DNA from: Ktedonobacter sp.
Lineage (GTDB): Bacteria; Chloroflexota; Ktedonobacteria; Ktedonobacterales; Ktedonobacteraceae
Direction of reading: 5' to 3'
Length of the DNA stretch: 6,653 nt
NCBI GenBank assembly: GCA_003450555.1
Contig: DMFQ01000278.1
Coordinates: 1 to 6,653, forward strand
Shown: positions 1-6,317 of the stretch, one piece after another
Numbering within the stretch: position 1 is the first letter of the stretch
How the letters are laid out: every line of letters begins with the position of its first letter
Translations under genes and position numbers: made by a program
Notes under the pieces: generated by a model
The model's database searches: none
The model's input: only the letters and a program-made list of their open reading frames with translations
Told to the model about the DNA's origin: nothing

Positions 1-146
1 ACCACAAGGACACCCGTGCGGGTAGCAGTTGCACCTACCATCTTACCCCTGTGTTGAACCTCTCTCTTGAGTCTGTAGACTCAATGGCTTTGAAGCAGGA
101 AGTACTGGAACCGGAATGGCAAAGGGATCAGTGTGAAAGCCCTTAA
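1..146 (+). CDS. Possible C-terminal end of a TnpB/OrfB-like IS200/IS605 protein (partial)
   Basis: A plus-strand frame is open from the left edge (first full codon at base 3) to a TAA at 144-146, giving 47 residues; the start lies outside the window. The visible part is a low-complexity tail that includes MALKQEVLEPEW and ends in CESP. From family knowledge, many TnpB/OrfB proteins of IS200/IS605 elements end in a poorly conserved tail containing a KQE-type motif, a few tens of residues after the catalytic zinc-finger/RuvC region, which would lie left of base 1. TnpB is an RNA-guided DNA nuclease associated with the transposon. No catalytic motif is visible, and an open frame of this length could arise by chance, so the call rests on resemblance of the tail and on the following hairpin. 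It is convergent with the ctaA-ctaB gene. It could instead be non-coding. Confidence 0.4.
   Translation, partial: HKDTRAGSSCTYHLTPVLNLSLESVDSMALKQEVLEPEWQRDQCESP
67..84. repeat. Perfect 7-bp inverted repeat with 4-base loop
   Basis: TTGAGTC (67-73), loop TGTA (74-77), GACTCAA (78-84). The arms are exact reverse complements. No T-run follows on either strand, so it does not look like a terminator. It lies inside the putative tnpB tail. In IS200/IS605 elements the 3' end of tnpB overlaps a structured guide RNA, so it could be one stem of such an RNA. It could also be a protein-binding palindrome or chance. Confidence 0.5.
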
Positions 147-161
147 ATTGGCCGCTTTTTT
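135..161 (+). terminator. Weak hairpin plus T-run after the putative tnpB tail
   Basis: On the plus strand AAAGC (136-140) can pair with GCTTT (154-158), and CC (141-142) with GG (150-151), around the loop TTAAATT and a two-base bulge. Six T residues (156-161) overlap and follow the 3' arm. This has the shape of an imperfect rho-independent terminator for a rightward transcript, or of the subterminal hairpin of an IS200/IS605 right end. The stem is short and bulged. It does not work as a terminator for the leftward oxidase operon, because that strand has no T-run after the stem. Bases 162-215 hold nothing else I can identify. Confidence 0.3.
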
Positions 162-215
162 AGTGACCGTGATGACCCGGGGCTTGATGATAACCGCCAG
201 TTCATATCATTGTCC

Positions 216-2030
216 CTAATGTATCACTCGATCCAACACCATAATGGCAAAGATCGCAGCCAGGTACATGTTCGAGTACCAGAAAAGCGTGCGCGCCCAC
301 TTCTTCGATTGATCACGCCACAGGCGAATCGCGAGGTAGACCAGCCCGCCGCCCAAAATCACGGCTCCGACCAGGTATAAGTAGCCCATGGCGCCCATCG
401 CGAAGAGAACCAGCGTGATGGCCAGCAAGAGCAGCGAGTAGAGCAGGATTTGCCGCCGTGTCTCCGCCTCGCCCTTGATCACTGGCAGCATTGGTATGCC
501 TGCTTTCTCGTAGTCTTTCAGGATCAGCAGCGAGAGCGCCCAGAAATGCGGTGGCGTCCAGAAGAAGATAATGGCGAAGAGCCAGATAGCCGACATGCTC
601 AGGTTGTTCGTAATTGCCGCCCAGCCAACCAGCACCGGCATGGCTCCGGCTGCGCCGCCGATCACTATATTTTGCACTGTAGACCGCTTCAGCCACAGCG
701 TGTAGACGAACACGTAGAAAAGAATGGCAGAGAAGGCCAGCACCGCGCTGAGCAAGTTGACAAAGAGTGTGAGGACAATGAAAGAGCTTATTCCCAGGAT
801 GATACCAAATACCAGCGCCTGCCGGGGTTCCACACGCCCGGACGGTAGCGAGCGACGCTGCGTGCGCCCCATGATCTGGTCGATGTCGCGGTCGATGTAG
901 CAGTTGATGCAGTTCGCGCTGCCCGCCGCCATCGCGCCGCCAAGCAGCGTCGGGATGACAAGGACAAGCGGGGGCAAACCCTGGTTGGCAATCGCCATCG
1001 CCGCCGCCGTTACGCCGAGCAGCAACACCGTCACATGCGGCTTCATCAGATCGACGTAATTGGTGACGGTCTGCCGCACCAGGCCGATCTCTTTTTTCGC
1101 CTCGGCTTCTGCCTGCTCCATCTTCTCAATCTCTTGCTTCTGCGGCGCGGCACGCATCTGGTTGGATGCGAGCGCGGCCAGTAGTACCAGCGTACCCCAG
1201 ACGGCGGTCGCGAGAGCGAGATGTAACCCCGCTACAAACGCCGGCTCGTTGAGCAGCACAATGAGGCCGCCGACAATCGCCTGCCACACGAAGAGTACGC
1301 CACCCACCAGCCCAACAATCGCCTGCCCGCGCGCGACTCGCCAGCGGCGCAGGGCTGAAATCACTGTCCAGAGCGTGACAAGGCCGACGAAAACGGCGTA
1401 AACACGGTGCAGCATATTGATACTCGCGAGGTGATTGCTCACGGCCCACGAGGCGGGCGTGCAGAACGGCCAGCCAGGACAGGCCAGCGCCGCACCACTG
1501 CCGGTCACATACGAACCGAGCAGCATCAAGATGTAGACGAGCAGCGCATTGGAGATCGCCAGTTGCGCGAATTTGCGCGTTTTCGCGGGATGCTCTTTAC
1601 TCGGCGCAGGTTTGCCGCTCAGCACGGCAACCGTGACCACAATAGCGAAGAGTGCCAACGCCGTACCCAGGTGCGCGGTAATAATCTGTGGCGGCAGCTT
1701 CCAGAGAACCGTCAGCCCTCCCAGCACAATCTGGATCGCCAGCAGTATCGGAGCAGCAACCGCCATCGTGAGGAGCGCGCGATCTTTCCGTGCCCACTCG
1801 ATAATTCCGACCGCCAGCAGCGCGATCAAGACACTGACAGTCGCGGCAGTGAAGCGATGGAACTGCTCAAGAAACACATGAAATGTTCCCGAGTAATATG
1901 CCTGGCCGAAGCAAAGCGGCCAATCCGGGCAGCTCAGGCCGGAGTCGGTGGCGAGAACTGTGCCACCGAGTGCGATCAGAAAATAGGTAATGACGGTCGC
2001 TGCCCACGCTACGCGCTGTATGAACTTCAT
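216..2030 (-). CDS. ctaA-ctaB: Fused heme A synthase (CtaA) - heme O synthase (CtaB)
   Basis: A 604-residue membrane protein carrying both steps that convert heme B into heme A. Residues 1-290 are a COX15/CtaA domain: a GLSCPDWPLC loop with a cysteine pair (C34, C40), a second pair in CPGWPFC (C184, C190), and the four expected heme histidines H58 (in EQFHR, with E55), H120 (TAH), H208 (MLHR) and H270 (GLH). Residues 291-320 are a charged Glu/Lys/Gln-rich linker. Residues 321-604 are a UbiA-type farnesyltransferase (CtaB): the NxxxDxxxD motif N376/D380/D384 binds Mg-diphosphate, followed by YTLWLKRS, WTPPHFWALSLL and the second motif DYEKAGIPMLP from D506. Known chemistry: CtaB makes heme O from heme B and farnesyl diphosphate; CtaA oxidises its methyl group to the formyl of heme A. 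All key residues of both halves are present, so both are probably active. The ATG at 2030 is chosen over an in-frame GTG at 2045 because GAGGAG lies 7 bases upstream of it. The gene follows sco after 19 bases. Confidence 0.95.
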   Translation of the reverse strand: MKFIQRVAWAATVITYFLIALGGTVLATDSGLSCPDWPLCFGQAYYSGTFHVFLEQFHRFTAATVSVLIALLAVGIIEWARKDRALLTMAVAAPILLAIQIVLGGLTVLWKLPPQIITAHLGTALALFAIVVTVAVLSGKPAPSKEHPAKTRKFAQLAISNALLVYILMLLGSYVTGSGAALACPGWPFCTPASWAVSNHLASINMLHRVYAVFVGLVTLWTVISALRRWRVARGQAIVGLVGGVLFVWQAIVGGLIVLLNEPAFVAGLHLALATAVWGTLVLLAALASNQMRAAPQKQEIEKMEQAEAEAKKEIGLVRQTVTNYVDLMKPHVTVLLLGVTAAAMAIANQGLPPLVLVIPTLLGGAMAAGSANCINCYIDRDIDQIMGRTQRRSLPSGRVEPRQALVFGIILGISSFIVLTLFVNLLSAVLAFSAILFYVFVYTLWLKRSTVQNIVIGGAAGAMPVLVGWAAITNNLSMSAIWLFAIIFFWTPPHFWALSLLILKDYEKAGIPMLPVIKGEAETRRQILLYSLLLLAITLVLFAMGAMGYLYLVGAVILGGGLVYLAIRLWRDQSKKWARTLFWYSNMYLAAIFAIMVLDRVIH

Positions 2031-2037
2031 AGAAGGA

Positions 2038-2043
2038 CTCCTC
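2038..2043 (-). promoter_or_regulatory. Ribosome binding site deciding the ctaA-ctaB start
   Basis: GAGGAG on the minus strand lies 7 bases before the ATG at 2030-2028. The in-frame GTG at 2045-2043 overlaps this site and has no purine-rich site of its own upstream, so translation most likely begins at MKFIQ. Confidence 0.7.
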
Positions 2044-2049
2044 ACCCAA

Positions 2050-2739
2050 TTATTGTGGTTGCGGCAGCCACTGCCGCATTCCGGCCTCCAGCCCGATTTC
2101 CTGGCTCTTCAGATCTGACTGGCTATTTGAGTCAAGTGTCTCGAAATAGAGCCGCTCATGCCCTTTGGCGTCAATGATAAACATTATGGGATCATGTTCC
2201 ACTAGCTCGTTTGAGTTCACCTGGACATATACGTTGTACATGTGGTAGACGGATTGGAGCTGTTGTGCTGTACCCGTGAGGAATACCCACTGATGTAGCA
2301 TTCCGTGGTTGATGGACCAGGCCTGTACTTCAGCTATGCTGGTTGCAGTTGGATTGGCATTGACTGCCAGCAGATCTATCCGACCGGCCGCAGAAGACCC
2401 CAACCGGACCTTGGCATCATACATAATCTGAGCAGTCAGTGGGCAGAGGGTCTTACATCGCGCATCGATGAAAGCCAGGGCGACCTCGTGACCGCGCAGG
2501 GAAGAAAGCGCGAACGGCTGACCGAACTGGTCGATAAGAGTAAAGTCAGGTGCGAGATTGCCCGTCATTGGAAAGCCGCCAATGGGATAATTCGCAGGGT
2601 TCGTCGACTGCGTAGCCGTTTGGTTGCGAGACATGGAGAAAAGCCTGATTCCCCAGACCGCCCCGGCGATAATCACGAGTGCTGAAGTGGCAATAAAGGC
2701 AGCAAGGGCCAGTTTCTGCATACCTTCTGGATGCCGCAT
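2050..2739 (-). CDS. SCO1/SenC-family copper chaperone for cytochrome c oxidase
   Basis: A 229-residue membrane-anchored thioredoxin-fold protein of the SCO1/SenC family, which delivers copper to, or reduces, the CuA site of oxidase subunit II on the outer face of the membrane. An N-terminal anchor spans about residues 9-33 (LALAAFIATSALVIIAGAVW), followed by a flexible Ser/Thr/Asn linker to about residue 58. The fold then begins with APDFTLIDQFGQPFALSSLRG. The copper ligands are visible: C95 and C99 in CKTLC (the CxxxC motif, preceded by AFIDAR rather than the common FTHCP-like context) and H182 in EHDPIMFIID. The DP-R motif often seen after the central strand is replaced by NANPTATS. The gene sits between ctaG and ctaA-ctaB. 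The ATG at 2739 is preferred to one six bases upstream (2745), because AAGGA is 7 bases from the former and only 1 base from the latter. Confidence 0.92.
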   Translation of the reverse strand: MRHPEGMQKLALAAFIATSALVIIAGAVWGIRLFSMSRNQTATQSTNPANYPIGGFPMTGNLAPDFTLIDQFGQPFALSSLRGHEVALAFIDARCKTLCPLTAQIMYDAKVRLGSSAAGRIDLLAVNANPTATSIAEVQAWSINHGMLHQWVFLTGTAQQLQSVYHMYNVYVQVNSNELVEHDPIMFIIDAKGHERLYFETLDSNSQSDLKSQEIGLEAGMRQWLPQPQ

Positions 2740-2746
2740 GGTCATT

Positions 2747-2753
2747 TCCTTTC
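2747..2753 (-). promoter_or_regulatory. Ribosome binding site deciding the sco start
   Basis: GAAAGGA on the minus strand ends 7 bases before the ATG at 2739-2737 and only 1 base before the alternative ATG at 2745-2743. Normal spacing favours the downstream ATG, giving MRHPEG rather than MTMRHPEG. Confidence 0.65.
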
Positions 2754-2799
2754 ACCAGATACGTAATTGATTGCGTTCATGCCCGCTGTTTTTCCAGCG

Positions 2800-3732
2800 T
2801 TACCCCTCCGTAATGGTATGCGATTGAATTGCGCTTCCTGTATCATCCGACTGCGAGGCAAGCCACCGTAGTACAAGTATGCTGAGAGCGCTAACGAAAG
2901 GGAAGTCACCAACTGTCCACATGAGACCCGCTCCAAATTGCTGATCTTGCAGTGCAGAGAACCCGCCTGCCCCAGTAACCAGGTGGGCATAAGGAGCATA
3001 AAAGGGTGCCGACGCAAATCCAAGCACTACTGCTAGAACCACGTTTTGTGCGATGGCGATGCCCACGCATGCCATGCGCCCAGGGTAGCTCAGGCGCGGG
3101 CGGAGAGGATGCGACGGTATCACCTGTGTCCAGAAAAGGACGCTCACCGCGAGAAAGGTCGTATGCTCACACCAATCGTGGATTGCTGCATTTGTCAGAG
3201 CAAGATCATAAAGGGCAGGCCAGTGCCACGCCCAGATCCCGATGATCAGGAGCCCGCACGAGACGGCAGGTTTTCGCAGCCAATGTCCTACCTTGTTGAA
3301 GGCATTCCCGGCTTTTAGCACTGCAGATGCCCTCACGAGCCTTCGCGTCCAACGCGGTAATCCTAGCCACACCGGGAGCAGCGGAGCCGCGGCCACGAGC
3401 AGGGGGGCTATGACGACCAGGAAGAGCAAATGCTGGATCATATGTACCCACAAGAGCCGGCTAGAGAGAATGTCAATGGGTGCAGAAGATGCTAAAAGAG
3501 TAGCAAAGATCGCACCGAGGAAGAAGGCACCGCGCCAGAGCCAGGTGTTCCGCTGGTATTCACCAGCCTCGAAACTGATCAATTCAGGATGAGTCCTGGC
3601 CCTGGCAGTCTTTCTCTGCTCCGCTTTGACGAGTACCTGCCATCCACGAAAATACAGGATTTCGGCAACAAGACATCCAAGAAGCACAGTGGGTGGAATT
3701 GGCCATCCATTTGCATCAACCCAGATGCTCAT
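2800..3732 (-). CDS. ctaG: Cytochrome c oxidase assembly protein, CtaG (caa3-type) family
   Basis: A 310-residue polytopic membrane protein of the caa3-type CtaG family (the Bacillus CtaG type, unrelated to Cox11/proteobacterial CtaG). Members are needed to make active caa3 oxidase and are thought to help form the CuB centre. About seven hydrophobic segments are seen, near residues 12-30, 66-84, 95-123, 157-178, 191-205, 219-242 and 267-290. Conserved polar residues sit in or next to the membrane: H97-M-I-Q-H101 followed by a P-rich hydrophobic stretch, W169-H170-W-P, H185 with H190 (HDWCEH), and D263-Q-Q-F-G-A-G-L-M-W near the C-terminus. These His/Asp clusters are typical of the family and could bind copper. 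The ATG at 3732 has GGAGG 7 bases upstream (3740-3744). The gene follows coxC after 30 bases and is followed by sco about 60 bases later, consistent with an assembly block behind the structural genes. Confidence 0.88.
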   Translation of the reverse strand: MSIWVDANGWPIPPTVLLGCLVAEILYFRGWQVLVKAEQRKTARARTHPELISFEAGEYQRNTWLWRGAFFLGAIFATLLASSAPIDILSSRLLWVHMIQHLLFLVVIAPLLVAAAPLLPVWLGLPRWTRRLVRASAVLKAGNAFNKVGHWLRKPAVSCGLLIIGIWAWHWPALYDLALTNAAIHDWCEHTTFLAVSVLFWTQVIPSHPLRPRLSYPGRMACVGIAIAQNVVLAVVLGFASAPFYAPYAHLVTGAGGFSALQDQQFGAGLMWTVGDFPFVSALSILVLRWLASQSDDTGSAIQSHTITEG

Positions 3733-3762
3733 CGTAGCGCCTCCATCTACCAGCAGCTAGCC

Positions 3763-4353
3763 TTACGCCAGATACACGCCGAACAGCCACAGAAGCACGC
3801 TGGAAACCACGGTGTAGTACCACCAGTAACCGGTCACCTCGGCGATGAACTCGTGCCCGGCCAGCCTGCCGCGCAAGATGCGTCCTCCGAGTAGTATGCC
3901 CACAAACACGGCCAGCAGAAGGTGGATCGCTGTAAACCAGGCCACCAGCAATTGCACGCTTCCGTAGGCAGAGGTAGGGGTGACATATCTCAGGGTCCCG
4001 CCGATCCAGGTTTCGCCCACCCCCACCGCGAGCATGAGCACCAGGGCCAGCAGGAAGAAAGGCGTTTGGCCCGTTTCCCCAGCCTTTCTCGCTCTTCGCT
4101 CCCACAAGTAGTAGGAGATCCCGCTCAGTACCAGACCGATTACTATCAGGAGTCCCGGCACGAAAGCGGGAGGAGCATTTCCAGCAACCCTGTACTGGCC
4201 CTCCGTATTGAGGGCACGCAGGTAGCCGCCCCCTGCCAGGATGGCGAGGACAGACAAGGCATCCGAAAGGACGAACATCACGACGCCTGCTTTCGCTCGC
4301 GCCACCTTAATATGTGGCTCCAGTTCGTGTACGTGCTCTAAGGTTGTATCCAT
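3763..4353 (-). CDS. coxC: Cytochrome c oxidase subunit III (divergent, five-helix)
   Basis: A 196-residue membrane protein with about five hydrophobic segments (residues 21-45, 63-84, 97-118, 129-155, 176-195), the size of short bacterial subunit III proteins. Subunit III binds subunit I near the D-pathway entrance and stabilises turnover; it carries no metal. Family resemblance is seen in KAGVVMFVLSDALSV (a variant of the usual GMWLFLLSE segment, with Asp31 for the conserved Glu), in the WF-AIH motif of helix 4 (H144), and in the final YWWYY helix, which sits where most members have YWHFVDVVW. The identification therefore leans on position as well as sequence: it lies 14 bases after coxA with a strong GGGAGGG site ending 5 bases before its ATG. 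It is more divergent than its neighbours; an unrelated small membrane subunit is less likely. Confidence 0.8.
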   Translation of the reverse strand: MDTTLEHVHELEPHIKVARAKAGVVMFVLSDALSVLAILAGGGYLRALNTEGQYRVAGNAPPAFVPGLLIVIGLVLSGISYYLWERRARKAGETGQTPFFLLALVLMLAVGVGETWIGGTLRYVTPTSAYGSVQLLVAWFTAIHLLLAVFVGILLGGRILRGRLAGHEFIAEVTGYWWYYTVVSSVLLWLFGVYLA

Positions 4354-4367
4354 GATATCCCTCCCTA

Positions 4368-6317
4368 TTAATCCTCTACTTGTGGTTGTATGGACGCCGG
4401 TGTGACAGCACCTGTGATACCTGCTGCCGGAGTGACTGGTTCCGGCACAGGTGACCCGTAGTTGTAGGGCAAGGAGGTCACCACGGGCAGGTGTTCAAAA
4501 TTCTCCAGTGGAACGGGTGTTGGCACAGTCCACTCAAGCGTTTTAGCGTCCCACTCATTGGCATCGGCAACTTCGCCGCGCACGAGCGTGTAAATGACGT
4601 TGTAGATGAACGTAAACACCGATGCCGCGATCAGGATAGCAAACAGGCTAGCAATCAGATTGGCAGTGGCAAACGGAGGGGCAATGTTCGCCGACCAGCG
4701 GGGTTCACCCTGCAGGCCCGCGTAGAACAGCGACGTGAATGTCCCCACAAAACCGATCTCAAAAAGCCAGAAATGGAGCCTGCCCAGCAGCGGGTTGAGG
4801 CGTTTCCCGACCATCTTGGGGAACCAGTAATACAAGCCGGCGAAAAACCCGAAGACCCCGGCTCCGACGAGAGTAAAATGGAAGTGCGCGGTGACAAACA
4901 TGCCACCATGCAAAATCTCATCGGTAGGCAGATCGGCCAGGTAGATGCCGGTGACTCCTCCAATGACGAAATTGACCAGCACGCCGCACACAAACATCAT
5001 GGGAATCGTGACCCAGATCTTCCCTCTCCAGAGCGTCCCTACAAGCACCAGGAAGAAGATGCCGGTGGGAATCGAGATGAGCTCTGTGTCGAGCATGAAG
5101 GGGACGGTCAGGGCGTTCTCTGATCCGCTGGTATAGAGGTGGTGCCCCCAGACGATCACGCTCAGGACACTGATACCAACTATGCTGGCAACCAGCAGTC
5201 GGTAGCCAAACAACGGCTTGCGGGTAAACACCGCGCTTACCTCAGCCGCTACTGCCATGGCAGGCAGGGCAATCACGTACACCTCGGGGTGCCCCATAAA
5301 CCAGAACAGGTGCTCGTACAGCCAGTTACTCCCACCTGAGGCGGCAAGGAAGAAGGATGTGTTGAAGACCCGGTCCATCATGACCATGATTTGCGTCACA
5401 ATGAACGAAGGGAATGCAGTCAAACTCAGGATGACTGAGAGCAACACGCCCCACACAAAAATCGGGAGCCGCCCCCAGGTCATACCCTTCGTGCGCATTA
5501 TCATTACAGTCGTCACGATATTCACTGCCGCTACTGTTGTTGAGACGGCAAAGACCAGGATGGTGAAGCAGTACGCATCCATGCCCGGTGTTAATCCCTG
5601 GTCGGCAAGGGATGCGTAACCCGTCCATCCTGTCTGGAATCCACCAAGGAACAGCGTGGATAAGAATATAGGAATGGCGGTGAACAGCAGCCAGTAGCTC
5701 AGCGCGTTGAGCCGGGGAAACGCCATGTCACGCGCCCCGATCATAATGGGAAGGATGAAATTGCCGAAAGGGCCGCTAATCATGACGATGGCGGATGCAA
5801 TCATGAGGATGCCATGCATGCCCACAATGGTATTGTAGGTACTGGGGTTGAAGAAGATCGCCCCGGGCCTTGACTGCTCCAGGCGGATCATGAAGGCTCC
5901 CATTGAGCCAAAGAAAAAAAGGACAAACACGGTGGCCAGGTATTGCATGCCGACCACTTTGTGGTCAGTGGTATAGCGAAAGTAGCGCCAGAGTCCCTGA
6001 TCTTTACCCGCCAACTGGAGTTCTTCGGCAGGTGTTGGCTCCCGGCGAGCAAACCCCCATTTGATGACCCCGTTGAATGCTCCAATACCTATAAAGAAGA
6101 AGAGCACCCAGCCGATATAGACGGCCGAGGCCACCGCGTCGTTGTTGGGGACGCCGTCGGGGGAATACGCAGTCGTAATCCTGTTCACCAGCAAGCCGGC
6201 AATAGCAGCACCCGCCACGCCGAGTACTATTCCGGAAATCACGCTCGGGAAAAGACTATTGATGAGGTTTGGGCGTCTAGCCTCGGTTATGGTTGTACTG
6301 CTGGTTGTACTGCTCAT
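4368..6317 (-). CDS. coxA: Cytochrome c oxidase subunit I (A-type, divergent, N-terminally extended)
   Basis: The 649-residue catalytic subunit, which reduces oxygen to water at heme a3-CuB and normally pumps protons. Visible ligands: heme a H168 and H480; heme a3 H478; CuB H343 (in GHPEVY, with E345 and cross-link Y347), H392 and H393. D-pathway residues are present: D197 in GARDMAFPRLN, N186, N204 and E345. R145, equivalent to the arginine contacting the heme a formyl, is also present. Aligned with the bovine enzyme from memory (no gaps from the CuB HH onward), several usual residues are changed: K319 is F421, S255 is A358, D369 (Mg site) is G471, and R439 is W541. Residues 1-110 precede the normal start (near YFRYTTDHKVVGMQYL) and hold two extra hydrophobic segments (about 22-45 and 63-86). 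The C-terminus ends in a Pro/Val/Thr/Ala-rich tail. The ATG overlaps the coxB stop (ATGA), with AAGGAGG 6 bases upstream. Confidence 0.95.
   Translation of the reverse strand: MSSTTSSTTITEARRPNLINSLFPSVISGIVLGVAGAAIAGLLVNRITTAYSPDGVPNNDAVASAVYIGWVLFFFIGIGAFNGVIKWGFARREPTPAEELQLAGKDQGLWRYFRYTTDHKVVGMQYLATVFVLFFFGSMGAFMIRLEQSRPGAIFFNPSTYNTIVGMHGILMIASAIVMISGPFGNFILPIMIGARDMAFPRLNALSYWLLFTAIPIFLSTLFLGGFQTGWTGYASLADQGLTPGMDAYCFTILVFAVSTTVAAVNIVTTVMIMRTKGMTWGRLPIFVWGVLLSVILSLTAFPSFIVTQIMVMMDRVFNTSFFLAASGGSNWLYEHLFWFMGHPEVYVIALPAMAVAAEVSAVFTRKPLFGYRLLVASIVGISVLSVIVWGHHLYTSGSENALTVPFMLDTELISIPTGIFFLVLVGTLWRGKIWVTIPMMFVCGVLVNFVIGGVTGIYLADLPTDEILHGGMFVTAHFHFTLVGAGVFGFFAGLYYWFPKMVGKRLNPLLGRLHFWLFEIGFVGTFTSLFYAGLQGEPRWSANIAPPFATANLIASLFAILIAASVFTFIYNVIYTLVRGEVADANEWDAKTLEWTVPTPVPLENFEHLPVVTSLPYNYGSPVPEPVTPAAGITGAVTPASIQPQVED
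6291..6314. repeat. Two tandem copies of a 12-bp unit in the coxA start
   Basis: GGTTGTACTGCT occurs twice back to back (6291-6302 and 6303-6314). On the minus strand it is codons 2-9 of coxA, encoding SSTTSSTT right after the initiator Met. The unit is a multiple of three, so copy number changes would keep the frame. This looks like a recent in-frame duplication in a loosely constrained N-terminus. Confidence 0.85.

Noticed and set aside
12..23. Short palindrome ACCCG-TG-CGGGT at the left edge
   Set aside because: The arms are five bases with a two-base loop. This is too short to support a function, and no second copy was seen.
67..84. The perfect hairpin as a terminator of the oxidase operon
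   Set aside because: On the minus strand the hairpin is followed by a mixed purine-rich sequence with no T-run, and it is more than 130 bases past the last stop codon.
2031..2045. GTG start adding MRSPS to the CtaA-CtaB fusion
   Set aside because: The GTG overlaps the Shine-Dalgarno sequence of the downstream ATG and has no ribosome site of its own.
1407..2177. Plus-strand open frame of 256 codons opposite ctaA-ctaB
   Set aside because: It is antisense to a gene with complete CtaA motifs and runs past that gene's start. Its product is Arg/Gln/His-rich with no domain-like features, as expected from reading the complement of GC-rich membrane-protein codons.
4491..5123. Plus-strand open frame of 210 codons opposite coxA
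   Set aside because: It lies wholly inside coxA, antisense to the heme-binding helices, and its product is hydrophilic and low in complexity. It is a shadow of conserved coding sequence.
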